Positions 27,497 to 35,858 of a DNA stretch of 52,753 nucleotides are shown here, one piece after another (the stretch's first letter is position 1; each line of letters begins with the position of its first letter). The stretch covers positions 1-52,753 of the forward strand of contig CACNPW010000004.1 in the NCBI GenBank assembly GCA_902622475.1. Reading direction: 5' to 3'. The notes beneath the pieces are model-generated. The model was not told the DNA's origin, made no database searches, and saw nothing but the letters and a program-made list of their open reading frames with translations. The position numbers and the translations under genes are program-made. Source of the DNA: an uncultured Alphaproteobacteria bacterium (GTDB lineage Bacteria > Pseudomonadota > Alphaproteobacteria > HIMB59 > GCA-002718135).

Positions 27497-28402
27497 ATGG
27501 TTAAAATAGGATTAACAGTTTTTTCTCCATCACCGTGGAATAAAAGAGTTAGAGATGTTATGTTTAATGCACTTGATGGTGTTTTTGATATAAAATGTGA
27601 AAAGATAGATAACTATCCAAAAAAAAAATTTGATATTCTTATTCTTTGTGGAATACGCGTAATTTCAAAAAATAAACTAGATATCAGCCTTTTAAGGAAA
27701 AATGCAAAGATAATTATTGAAATAGGAGATGATGGGATTGATTCACAAACAACTTGTGAAGATTATTATTTTTACTTTATTCCAACAAAAAATCCGAGAT
27801 TTGAACACTATATTTACCTTCCAAAGTTTATTGATGAAAACTTTTTATATCCTGAACAAACGAATAAAATATCAGTTTTTGTAGATCATTTTAAAAGTCA
27901 GACCGTATATGAAAGAGATATTTCTATTAAATCAATTTTATATGTTTTTCAAAATTTAAAAAAGTATAGAAATGATATTGATATATATTTTCATTCATCA
28001 AAAGGAATAGAACTAAATCCAGAACAAATTACAATTCCTTCAAATAAAAAAAGTGATTTTAAATTTATTGATTATAAAGAAATAACGAAAATCTATAGAA
28101 AATGTCATATTTTTTTTCCAACACACAGAGAAACACAAGGAATGCTTGCTCAGGAAATAGGTGCATGTGGAGGACTAACCATAATGCAAGAGTGGATGTA
28201 TCCTAAAGAAACTCATCATCAATTTGAACACATAAAATATAATTTTGAACAATTTGTTGATTTAGAAAATATTTTTAATATTTGTAATACTAAGGATTTT
28301 ATTCATAGAAATAGAGATAAAGTAATTAAGAATTGCTCTATTTCACTTTTTAATAAAATTTTCATAGATAAAATTAATAAAATTATATCTAAAAATTTCT
28401 AA
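27497..28402 (+). CDS. GT-B type glycosyltransferase-like protein
   Basis: 301 residues, no membrane segment. The N-terminus (IGLTVFSPSPWNKRVRDVMF) and the C-terminal half with FFPTHRETQGMLAQEIGACGGLTI resemble family-4-like glycosyltransferases, in which a Glu-x7-Glu-like loop binds the nucleotide sugar. The acceptor is unknown. It follows oxygenase C by 59 bp and is convergent with the FkbM methyltransferase (10-bp gap). Confidence 0.65.
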   Translation: MVKIGLTVFSPSPWNKRVRDVMFNALDGVFDIKCEKIDNYPKKKFDILILCGIRVISKNKLDISLLRKNAKIIIEIGDDGIDSQTTCEDYYFYFIPTKNPRFEHYIYLPKFIDENFLYPEQTNKISVFVDHFKSQTVYERDISIKSILYVFQNLKKYRNDIDIYFHSSKGIELNPEQITIPSNKKSDFKFIDYKEITKIYRKCHIFFPTHRETQGMLAQEIGACGGLTIMQEWMYPKETHHQFEHIKYNFEQFVDLENIFNICNTKDFIHRNRDKVIKNCSISLFNKIFIDKINKIISKNF

Positions 28403-28412
28403 AAATAACGCT

Positions 28413-29327
28413 TTAAATATTTCTAGATATAATGAAAAAATCAAATGCAATTTGTTGTTTGAATTTTTCTTCTAAATAACTCTTTAATTTTATTATATCT
28501 ATATTGTTGAAATTCTTACTATCAATTAAATTATATTTTTGATTTAGTAATTTTAAAAATTTGAAATTTTTATCAAAACTGTTTGTGTTTATAATTTCAA
28601 TCTGTCCATATTTTATTTTTAAGTTTAAAAGATCATCTAACAAATTGATTTCATGACCTTCAATATCCAGTTTTAAAAAATCTATATGATCTAAATTATT
28701 TTCAAAAAGAAAATGTTTTAGTGTTTTAGAAACAACTTTTGTGTAGGTTTTATCTTCTTGATTAATTTCATTCTTTACATGATTCATCGTGCTAATTGAA
28801 TTTTTGATATATTTTTTATTATTATTGTCAGATACTATATGATGAAAAGGCTTTATATTATCAACATTATTTAATTTAGAAGAAATATTATTACATAATA
28901 TTTTATAGTTATTTTCTGATCCCTCTATTGAATAAATACTGCTATTTGGAAAATGTTTTCCCAAAATTAAAGAATATTCACCCCAACATGAACCAACATC
29001 TAAAACAATGTTTGGTTTAAATTTAAATTTATCTAAGAAATTTATTGTTGTGCCAGCTTGGCTGAAATAAGATTGACCTACATTTTTTAAAAAATATCTA
29101 TTTACAATTTCTAAATATATATCATTAATTTTAATATATTTTTTGCCATCAACAAATAATATTTCATTTTTAAAACTTAAATAATTAATAATTGTATTGG
29201 TGTAAGAAATAAGACTATATAAGTAATCACCGCGAGTTAATTTTAACTCTCTTGATAACAAAGTTTCATCTTTGGTTTTATTTTTAATAGCTAAGTTTAA
29301 TTTTTTAGAAAAATTTTCAAGATTCAT
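28413..29327 (-). CDS. FkbM family SAM-dependent methyltransferase
   Basis: 304 residues. FkbM-type O-methyltransferase core: IVLDVGSCWGEYSLILGKHF (about residues 107-126), SIYSIEGSENNY and the hallmark FLKLDIEGHEINLL (about 214-227). Such enzymes methylate hydroxyls on sugars or small molecules. An N-terminal helical extension of about 100 residues precedes the domain. Cotranscribed with the glycosyltransferase at 29345 (17-bp gap), which likely supplies its substrate. Confidence 0.85.
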   Translation of the reverse strand: MNLENFSKKLNLAIKNKTKDETLLSRELKLTRGDYLYSLISYTNTIINYLSFKNEILFVDGKKYIKINDIYLEIVNRYFLKNVGQSYFSQAGTTINFLDKFKFKPNIVLDVGSCWGEYSLILGKHFPNSSIYSIEGSENNYKILCNNISSKLNNVDNIKPFHHIVSDNNNKKYIKNSISTMNHVKNEINQEDKTYTKVVSKTLKHFLFENNLDHIDFLKLDIEGHEINLLDDLLNLKIKYGQIEIINTNSFDKNFKFLKLLNQKYNLIDSKNFNNIDIIKLKSYLEEKFKQQIAFDFFIISRNI

Positions 29328-29344
29328 AATTAGAGCTGATTACA

Positions 29345-30232
29345 TTATGTTAAATATTTATTTATAGATTTTGTAAATTTTTTTCTATCTCCTTTTAAAT
29401 GTAAAAAATAAGTATTTTTTTTTATAATGTTAATATAATTCGTAAAATCAAAGTTTTCTTTAGCATATTTTAATTCTAGGCTTTGAAGATTGTAAATATC
29501 TTCGTTTAAAAAATTAAAAGTTAAACCATTATACTTATATAAAAAAAAATCATTTATATTATTTGGAAATTTGTCAAACAAATAAAAAAATAAATATTGA
29601 TCTCCCCACCATTCCTCTAAATCTGTTTTAAGTTCTTTATAATATAAATGATTAAATTTTGAATTATTTATTATAAATTTCATATTACTTAAAACAGATG
29701 TATAGGATGATATATAAATTTCTGCAAAGTTGATTATGTTTTTTTTATTTGAATTTTGAATTAATAAAAAACCAGCATTGACTGGAAATTTTTTTCTTTT
29801 TGGCCAATTATTACAAATTGTAACTCCTACGTCAAATTTTTCATGAGATAAATAATTGTAATCTTTTATTGCAATAAGATCAGTATCTAGGATGTATATT
29901 TTTTTGAAATCTTGAAATTTTAAAATAATATTATAGTTAAATGCAACTCTATAACTCATTAATTTTTCTTCTGTGAAAGGAAAAAATATAATTTTAACTC
30001 TTTTTGATAAATTAGTTTTTGACATTTTCATATTAGTAAAAATAAATATCATGGTGTTGTTATTAAATTTTAAGTGAGATTTTATGAATGTATTTAAAAG
30101 ATAAGCGTCTTCTTTACTAAACTTTTTATAAATAAAGAGAGTAACAACAGCTTCAGTATAAGAATAGTCATTTTTGTTTATATGAATATTTTTAAATAAA
30201 TCTTTTAGATTATTGTTAATGTTTATAAACAT
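29345..30232 (-). CDS. GT-A (GT8-like) glycosyltransferase
   Basis: 295 residues. Metal/nucleotide-sugar motif KIYILDTDLIAIKDY (DxD about residue 116), FPVNAGFLLIQNS, WWGDQYLFFYLF and the C-terminal YFLHLKGDRKKF all fit glycogenin/GT8-like retaining transferases. No membrane segment. On its strand TATAAT is 6 nt before the start and no Shine-Dalgarno is present. First gene of a pair with the FkbM methyltransferase. Confidence 0.78.
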   Translation of the reverse strand: MFININNNLKDLFKNIHINKNDYSYTEAVVTLFIYKKFSKEDAYLLNTFIKSHLKFNNNTMIFIFTNMKMSKTNLSKRVKIIFFPFTEEKLMSYRVAFNYNIILKFQDFKKIYILDTDLIAIKDYNYLSHEKFDVGVTICNNWPKRKKFPVNAGFLLIQNSNKKNIINFAEIYISSYTSVLSNMKFIINNSKFNHLYYKELKTDLEEWWGDQYLFFYLFDKFPNNINDFFLYKYNGLTFNFLNEDIYNLQSLELKYAKENFDFTNYINIIKKNTYFLHLKGDRKKFTKSINKYLT

Positions 30233-30306
30233 TTTTAAATTATATACTTTATTTAAATAACACTATAATCATTTAGCTAAAGATATTTATAAATATATTA
30301 TATAAT

Positions 30307-32136
30307 TTAATCGAGTTCATAATCTAATTTATTTTTTCTTATAGTCTGTTCATCTTTATATAAAATGTAGTTTCCTATAGCAAGTACGTCTAATCCTGTG
30401 CCCATAAAACATTTAAAAGCATCCGTAGGTGTGCAAATTATAGGCTGACCCCTTATGTTGAACGAAGTATTTACAATAATTGGGCAACCAGTTTTTTCAT
30501 TGAATTTTGATATAAGTGAATGATAACGTGGATTAGTTTCCTTGTGTACAGTTTGTATTCTTGCAGAATAATCTACATGTGTAATGGCCGGAACAATAGA
30601 ACGAGTTATATTAAGCTTATCAATACCAAATAAAGCTTCATCTTCAGCTGTTATTGAAAGATGTTTATCTTTAATCACATTTGCTACTAATAGCATATAG
30701 GGGCTTTTTGTATTAAGTTCGAACCATTCACTTACATGCTCATAAAGGATGCTTGGGGCAAATGGACGAAAACTTTCTCTGTACTTAACTTTTAAGTTTA
30801 ACTGCTTCTGCATTTTTGGTGAGCGTGGATCAGCAATGATGCTTCTTCCTCCAAGAGCTCTTGGGCCAAACTCCATTCTTCCTTGCATCCAGCCTATAGC
30901 TTTTTCATTTGCTAGCTCTAATGAAATTTTATCTAATAAATCATTTTCTGTTAGTTTTTTATAAATTGCACCACATGAATTAAGTTCGGACTCTATTTCT
31001 TTGTCAGAGAATTCTGGTCCTAAATAAGATCCTTTCATTGAGTCATAATTTTTTAATACTTTGCGTTCTTTTCTATGATGCAAATACCAGACGGACAATG
31101 CAGCACCAAGAGACGCTCCAGCATCACCAGCTGCAGGCTGTATCCAAATATTATCAAAAATATTTTCACGAACAAGAACGCCGTTTGCAACGCAGTTAAG
31201 TGCTACACCTCCAGCAAGACATAAATTTCGTTCACTAGTTTTATTAGCTATGCCTCTAATTAGTTTAAGAACTATTTCTTCAGTTATTTTTTGTATAGAA
31301 GCTGCTAGGTCCATCTCACGTTGTGTTATATCAGTATCAGGTTGTCTAGGTGGACCACCAAATAATTTATGAAACTTTTTGTTTGTCATTGTTAGGCCTG
31401 TGGCATAATCAAAATAACTCATATCAAGTTGAAAACTGCCATCTTCAGCAATTAAAATCAGATTATCTTTGATCAAGTTTACATAACGTGGTTCACCATA
31501 AGGTGCTAATCCCATGATCTTATATTCACCAGAATTAACCTTAAACCCTGTATAGTAAGTGAATGATGAGTAGAGTAAACCTATTGAGTGTGGAAATTTA
31601 ATTTCTTTAATAACTTTCAGATCATTATCTTTACCAATAGCTAAGGAAGTTGTTGTCCATTCACCCACACCATCAAGAGTAAGAACTGCAGCACTTTCAA
31701 AAGGGGATGGATAATAAGCACTAGCAGCATGAGAAAGATGATGTTCAGAAAAAAGTAATCGATCCCCCCATCTTATTTCCTTTCCAAGATTAGCGCTTAA
31801 TTCTCTGGTAATTAATAATTTTTGAAAAAGCTTATCTTTTATCCAAATTGGAATTGCTTTAGCAAAACTTCTAAAACCCTTAGGGGCAAAAGCTAGATAA
31901 GTTTCAAGTAAACGTTCAAACTTCATAAATGGTTTTTCATAAAAAACAATATTATCGATTTGATTAGCTTTTATATTTGCTTCTTTTATACAATACTCAA
32001 TTGCTTTAGCAGGAAAATTTGGATCATGTTTTACTCTTGTAAATCTTTCTTCCTGAGCAGCTGCTATTATTTCACCATCTTTTATCAAGCAAGCTGCACT
32101 ATCATGGTAATAAGCAGATATTCCTAAAATATACAT
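30307..32136 (-). CDS. NodU/CmcH family carbamoyltransferase
   Basis: 609 residues, full length. Uses carbamoyl phosphate and ATP to carbamoylate a hydroxyl group through a carbamoyl-AMP intermediate. N-terminal ASKHA-fold domain: ILGISAYYHDSAACLI, AAAQEERFTRVKHD, EHHLSHAASAYYPSPF (catalytic-site histidines) and LTLDGVGEW. C-terminal YrdC-like domain: GWMQGRMEFGPRALGGRSI and FNIRGQPIICTP. Last gene of a three-gene operon with DUF5989 and SxtJ. Substrate likely a sugar or glycolipid (inference from NodU and the neighbouring glycan genes). Confidence 0.95.
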   Translation of the reverse strand: MYILGISAYYHDSAACLIKDGEIIAAAQEERFTRVKHDPNFPAKAIEYCIKEANIKANQIDNIVFYEKPFMKFERLLETYLAFAPKGFRSFAKAIPIWIKDKLFQKLLITRELSANLGKEIRWGDRLLFSEHHLSHAASAYYPSPFESAAVLTLDGVGEWTTTSLAIGKDNDLKVIKEIKFPHSIGLLYSSFTYYTGFKVNSGEYKIMGLAPYGEPRYVNLIKDNLILIAEDGSFQLDMSYFDYATGLTMTNKKFHKLFGGPPRQPDTDITQREMDLAASIQKITEEIVLKLIRGIANKTSERNLCLAGGVALNCVANGVLVRENIFDNIWIQPAAGDAGASLGAALSVWYLHHRKERKVLKNYDSMKGSYLGPEFSDKEIESELNSCGAIYKKLTENDLLDKISLELANEKAIGWMQGRMEFGPRALGGRSIIADPRSPKMQKQLNLKVKYRESFRPFAPSILYEHVSEWFELNTKSPYMLLVANVIKDKHLSITAEDEALFGIDKLNITRSIVPAITHVDYSARIQTVHKETNPRYHSLISKFNEKTGCPIIVNTSFNIRGQPIICTPTDAFKCFMGTGLDVLAIGNYILYKDEQTIRKNKLDYELD

Positions 32137-32144
32137 CCTGTTTA

Positions 32145-32258
32145 TTAAAAAAGTGAATATATAAATGGATCAACAGCAGATCCTTGAACTAAAATTAATA
32201 ACCAACCAAAAATTAATAAAAAAATTATTTTTGGAGAGAGTTTTTCTAATATTTTCAT
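32145..32258 (-). CDS. DUF5989 membrane microprotein, 37 residues
   Basis: A 37-residue ORF between the SxtJ gene (2-bp gap) and the carbamoyltransferase (8-bp gap), easily missed because of its size. A short charged N-terminus (MKILEKLSPK) precedes one transmembrane helix, and the C-terminus is QGSAVDPFIYSLF, matching the DUF5989 end pattern QGSAVAPFIYTLF. DUF5989 proteins are regularly encoded with SxtJ and NodU-type carbamoyltransferases. The function is unknown; it may tether or activate the carbamoyltransferase at the membrane (inference). Confidence 0.85.
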   Translation of the reverse strand: MKILEKLSPKIIFLLIFGWLLILVQGSAVDPFIYSLF

Positions 32259-32260
32259 TT

Positions 32261-32665
32261 TTAGAATTGAAATTTAAAGGAATTTGATTGATTAGATTGT
32301 TTTCGTTTAACCCAATAGGTTGATTTTTTTTTTAGTTTTATTGATAACTCATCACGTTTTAAAAAACGCATTAAAATGGCAACAGGAGTAAAAATTAAAA
32401 AAAAAATTGATGCCATTATTATAGGGCTAATAATAAGGCTTAATATTAATCCTAAACTCATCCACAGCCTATTTAAAGGTCTTAAAATTTCTGCTTTAAA
32501 AATTGTAATAGAAAAAAAAACTATTGTTAATAATAAAAAACCGTAGAAGGCTATTTTTAAAAATTCTATATAAAAATAAATAGATGTTAATAAGAATAAA
32601 GTAGAAAAGAAAAAGCCAAATTTTTTATCAGAAGGAAGTTGTATATTTTTAAAAGAAATTTGCAT
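32261..32665 (-). CDS. SxtJ family membrane protein
   Basis: 134 residues with three to four hydrophobic segments (about 18-36, 37-52, 66-95) and a basic C-terminus. KFGFFFSTLFLL, then LRPLNRLWMSLGLILSLIISPIIM is the core of the SxtJ family, named from the saxitoxin locus. First gene of the SxtJ-DUF5989-carbamoyltransferase operon. The family function is unknown; its fixed association with carbamoyltransferases suggests a shared membrane complex. Confidence 0.85.
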   Translation of the reverse strand: MQISFKNIQLPSDKKFGFFFSTLFLLTSIYFYIEFLKIAFYGFLLLTIVFFSITIFKAEILRPLNRLWMSLGLILSLIISPIIMASIFFLIFTPVAILMRFLKRDELSIKLKKKSTYWVKRKQSNQSNSFKFQF

Positions 32666-32728
32666 TTAAATGTAAGGTAAGAATTAATTTATTTCTTTAA
32701 GAAGTAAATAAAAATAATTAATCATATA

Positions 32729-33490
32729 TTAATCCCGAGGAACTAAAGGATACATATCAAAATTTTGTTCATCAAAGAACTTCAAGCGATTAGGTATAGT
32801 ATTTAGAACTATTTCGTTATTTTCTTTTGATATTCTGTCTAATCGATAACGCACTGCTATCCATGTCAAAATACTCTCGGCCACATCTTCACTTCTAGGA
32901 AATTTTTTGGCATAATCAGAAATATGTTCTTTATCTTTTTTTTTTGCTTCTTCCCATTCAGTTTTATTTAGTAGTCCACCGAAATCCCAATCTAAAGATG
33001 TATGACCTGCTTCATGGATAAAAACTTCTTCTAGAATTTCTTTAGAAATATATTCTTTGCTTCTACCAGTGTGAATTAATAAATTTTCATTACCACCACC
33101 ATAGCTTTTTTTTCCTTTGTGAATCCAAACCGTTTTTACATTAGTCAGTAAAAAATTAGGTAATCTTCCAATCGTTTCAGAGTAATAAAACGCCTCCTTA
33201 AATGCGTTATCAACATTTTTAAATTCGGGATTAACTTGTATTTCAATTATTCTTTCCTCGTATACTGCATTAAATAAAAATGCCTCTTTGTTTAACCATC
33301 TACCACCTTTTCTACGATCAAACATTTCACGATAATCTTTACCAGTATAAATTAGTTCCTTAAATGTTGTTGGATCATTAGTGTTAATTACATCTGGAAA
33401 ATACCAAATGGTTCCATCGTATGGTGGTTTAGCATGAACGTCCGTAAAAGAATAAAAAAATAGGAAAAGTAATATTGAGATAAATTTCAT
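32729..33490 (-). CDS. secreted metallopeptidase-like protein (HEAGH motif)
   Basis: 253 residues. Signal peptide 1-20 with a likely cut after VHA. The zinc motif is H159-E-A-G-H163 (VFIHEAGHTSLDWDF), and E200 or E204 in SEDVAESILTW could be the third ligand, a gluzincin-like arrangement. A Gly-rich GGGNEN loop lies before it. I do not recognise a named family. Location is probably the periplasm or outside the cell. A single gene on the same strand as the SxtJ operon, 63 bp upstream of it. Confidence 0.65.
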   Translation of the reverse strand: MKFISILLFLFFYSFTDVHAKPPYDGTIWYFPDVINTNDPTTFKELIYTGKDYREMFDRRKGGRWLNKEAFLFNAVYEERIIEIQVNPEFKNVDNAFKEAFYYSETIGRLPNFLLTNVKTVWIHKGKKSYGGGNENLLIHTGRSKEYISKEILEEVFIHEAGHTSLDWDFGGLLNKTEWEEAKKKDKEHISDYAKKFPRSEDVAESILTWIAVRYRLDRISKENNEIVLNTIPNRLKFFDEQNFDMYPLVPRD

Positions 33491-33558
33491 ATTAATATTT
33501 TCAAACTCTATTAATTTTTTTAATTCATCAAGAGTATAATATTAAATAACTTAAGATT

Positions 33559-33640
33559 TGGAGCGGATGAAGAGATTGGAATTTATCACTCGCTTCAATT
33601 AACCTAAGCAATGCAACAAATATTACACTAAGTATATTGA
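33559..33640 (-). pseudogene. tRNA-3'-end-like sequence (degenerate tRNA or old attachment site)
   Basis: The first 23 bases (33559-33581) match 19 of 23 bases of the 3' end of the tRNA-Gly gene at 35859-35881, including the CCA and acceptor/T-arm, in the same orientation. Further on the match fades, though TTAC..CTAAG at 33623-33634 resembles a D-arm. No foldable tRNA remains. The 218-bp gap 33491-33708 holds nothing else that I could see. Confidence 0.45.
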
Positions 33641-33708
33641 AATATTAAAGTTTGGCGCATTTTGAAATATTCTTGATGTTTATAAATAATGATTTTATTA
33701 AAAAGATA

Positions 33709-34455
33709 CTAATTTTTAGAATTTATCTGATTATTAACATAATTTAAAATCAGAATTTTTGTTTCACTAGATTTACAATCTTTCGCATGTGTAAAATGAC
33801 CTTTTTTACAATTGTATCCAATTAAATTTACATTATTTGGATAAAGTTCCGTTAAGAATTTTAATTCCTCTGGTCGATTAAAATCATCATCTTCGTATGC
33901 AAAAACTAAAGCATCTATAAACTTTGCTTTTGTAATTTCTTTTATATGCGCAGGTCTTGCCTCATCTCTCCACCACGGATATTTTTTTGCTTCATGTCTT
34001 GGTCCAGCAAATGCAGGAGCAAAAACAATCGCACTGTTAAATAATTTTTCATTTTCTCTAAACATATGTAAAGCAGTCCATCCTCCAGCAGACCATCCAC
34101 TGATAAAAATATTATTAGGATTAACACCTATTTCATTTATTTCAGTAAGGATTTTTTTCAATTGTTTAACTCTTTTGTATATGTATGATCCTGGAGAATC
34201 ATCGTTGTCTGTAGATTTAGAGCACATAAAAATAAAATGTGCATTAATTTCTTTTTCTAAATATTTTAGAGTTTTTGGTATTTTGTTAAATCGACTAGAA
34301 CATTTTTCTGATTTTTGAGGTCTCGTTTGTCCATGACTCCAGATAATTACTACTGGATTTTTTTCTAAAACTAAATCTTCTTGTATAGATGAAAGGTCAT
34401 TAGCATTAACATTTGTTGCTGATAATAAAATAAAAAATGCAATTAAATTTTTCAT
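33709..34455 (-). CDS. secreted alpha/beta hydrolase
   Basis: 248 residues. Signal peptide 1-18 (cut after VNA). Nucleophile elbow GWSAGGW with S122; acid candidates D189-D191 (YEDDDF) and histidine H220 or H223 (KKGHFTHAKDC), in the order expected for the fold. WSHGQTRPQKSEKC forms the oxyanion region and several cysteines could make disulfides in the periplasm. The substrate is unknown (esterase, or LpqC/dienelactone-hydrolase-like). The start is coupled to a tiny upstream ORF with a strong Shine-Dalgarno (see 34452-34486). Confidence 0.8.
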   Translation of the reverse strand: MKNLIAFFILLSATNVNANDLSSIQEDLVLEKNPVVIIWSHGQTRPQKSEKCSSRFNKIPKTLKYLEKEINAHFIFMCSKSTDNDDSPGSYIYKRVKQLKKILTEINEIGVNPNNIFISGWSAGGWTALHMFRENEKLFNSAIVFAPAFAGPRHEAKKYPWWRDEARPAHIKEITKAKFIDALVFAYEDDDFNRPEELKFLTELYPNNVNLIGYNCKKGHFTHAKDCKSSETKILILNYVNNQINSKN

Positions 34456-34486
34456 AATAAAAATATTTTACTCATTTTATCTCCTC
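34452..34486 (-). promoter_or_regulatory. seven-codon upstream ORF with strong Shine-Dalgarno, coupled to the hydrolase
   Basis: On the minus strand GAGGAG (34481-34486) lies 5 nt before ATG (34475), opening a seven-codon frame MSKIFLL that ends TGA at 34452 and overlaps the hydrolase ATG (34455) as ATGA. Ribosomes loaded here would feed into the hydrolase start, which has no Shine-Dalgarno of its own. It may be a leader peptide or the remnant of an older N-terminus. Confidence 0.5.
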
Positions 34487-34713
34487 ATCTTTTTCTTTAA
34501 GATAGCTCTGGCTTAATCTCCAATAACATATTCTGGTTCATCTATTAGTATCTTATCTCGTAATTCAAATTATAATTTTGCAACTTGATTTCTTAGATCG
34601 TCAATTTGTTTAAAATGATCACGTGACTCATACTCTAGTTTGCTTAATCTTTCCCTAGCCCAGCCGAGAGAGATTGCCAAACCATTATAACCATATCCTA
34701 TTTTATCCCATGT
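34477..34713 (-). pseudogene. decayed gene remnant, coiled-coil-like
   Basis: One reading frame runs from 34713 to 34477 with coding-like composition but two internal stops (TAA at 34570-34572 and 34513-34515). The three pieces read sensibly in one frame: an aromatic/glycine start (WDKIGYGYNG), a charged helical stretch (RERLSKLEYESRDHFKQIDD), then ELRDKILIDEPEYVIGD and ARAILKKKMRR. No start codon or homologue is recognised. Its base composition is visibly less AT-rich than the surroundings. Apart from this, the mini-ORF and a Shine-Dalgarno, the gene-free stretch 34456-34776 shows nothing. Confidence 0.5.
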
Positions 34714-34776
34714 TTAAATATAAATGGTTCAATAGTGATGTGTGAAGAATAAATATAAAAAATTTATTTTGATTTA

Positions 34777-35085
34777 TTATTCGGAAATTTTATTATTTAC
34801 TTCTTCAAGTAAAATTTCAAATTTGTCTTTATAACCATACAATTCTTTTCTTTTTAAAACTTTCTTTATTAATTTAATAGCTTTCTTGTAGTTTTCATTA
34901 TTAAAGTGATTTACGGAAATATCATAAATTTTTTTTACTTGAATTGAATAATCAGTATTTGCATCAGGGGCTGGTCCTGATCCACTTGAAAGTTCTACTT
35001 CTTCTGAAGAGGAAGCGTGCCCCCCGTGACCAGAAAATGCTGGGTAACTAAATAAAACAAAAGCAAAGCAAATTAAAAATTTCAT
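34777..35085 (-). CDS. small secreted TPR-like protein with His-rich N-terminus
   Basis: 102 residues from the ATG at 35085; an in-frame TTG at 35094 would only add three residues. Signal peptide 1-18 (cut after AFS), leaving a mature N-terminus GHGGHASSSEE with two closely spaced histidines, a Ser/Gly/Asp-rich linker (VELSSGSGPAPDAN) and one helical TPR-like repeat (YDISVNHFNNENYKKAIKLIKKVL). Location is the periplasm; function unknown. Similar small secreted TPR proteins with a low-complexity linker occur in marine alphaproteobacteria. Divergent from the PepSY gene. Confidence 0.65.
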   Translation of the reverse strand: MKFLICFAFVLFSYPAFSGHGGHASSSEEVELSSGSGPAPDANTDYSIQVKKIYDISVNHFNNENYKKAIKLIKKVLKRKELYGYKDKFEILLEEVNNKISE

Positions 35086-35175
35086 AGTATACAAATATTA
35101 AATGAAAACAAATAATCAATAAATATGTGCATTATTAAGAAAAAAATTATTTTTTATGGTATTTATTAATTTGGT

Positions 35176-35847
35176 ATGAATTTTAATAGTTTTTTGAGGT
35201 TTTTTCATAAATATTTAAATTTAATAGTCTCAGCACAACTTCTTATTTGGACAATCTCAGGTTTATTTTTTGCTTACAACAAAGCTTCTTTAAATGTTAG
35301 TGATTATTTTGTATTTGAAGAAGATAGAGAGTTTGTAATTCCAAACAATATTGCTTACCCAGAATTACAGGAAATAAATTTCTTTTATAGAAATAACGAA
35401 ATTATTTATAAAATTAAAAATTTAAACGGGGAGTCATACTTTAATCTTGAGGGCGAAAGAGTTAAGAAACTTAGTTTGATTGAAGCAGAAGAAATATTAG
35501 AAAATAAAACTAATTTATTTTCATTAGAAAGTATTGAAATAATAGAAGGAAGTAATGGATCGGAGTACAGGAATCTAAAACTACCTGTTTACAAAATACT
35601 TTCAGTCAATTCTGATGGAGAAGAAGTAAATGCATACATGGATCCATTGTCTGGTAAAATTCTTGCATTAAGAACAAATAAATGGAGACAGTGGGATTTT
35701 TTATGGGGTTTACATATTATGGATTGGACAAAAAGAAATAGGGTAGATAATTTTTTTCTTAAATTTTTTACAATTCTTGCTTTATTTAGCTCTATATCTG
35801 GATTATTGCTTTTTTTTAGTTTCAACAAAAAAAAATTTAAAAAATAA
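35176..35847 (+). CDS. PepSY-domain membrane protein
   Basis: 223 residues. FHKYLNLIVSAQLLIWTISGLFFAYN is the first membrane helix of PepSY-TM proteins, a periplasmic PepSY-like part follows (about 40-170, with INAYMDPLSGKILALRTNKWR-like motif), then WDFLWGLHIMDW and a second membrane helix (about 197-217). Some relatives act as ferric-siderophore reductases or in redox chains; a specific role is not deducible. Ends 11 bp before the tRNA-Gly 3' end. Confidence 0.82.
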   Translation: MNFNSFLRFFHKYLNLIVSAQLLIWTISGLFFAYNKASLNVSDYFVFEEDREFVIPNNIAYPELQEINFFYRNNEIIYKIKNLNGESYFNLEGERVKKLSLIEAEEILENKTNLFSLESIEIIEGSNGSEYRNLKLPVYKILSVNSDGEEVNAYMDPLSGKILALRTNKWRQWDFLWGLHIMDWTKRNRVDNFFLKFFTILALFSSISGLLLFFSFNKKKFKK

Positions 35848-35858
35848 AAATATATTTC

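Noticed and set aside
35086-35094. TTG start adding three residues before MKF in the small TPR protein
   Set aside because: MKFLICFAF is a normal signal-peptide start; the extension breaks it.
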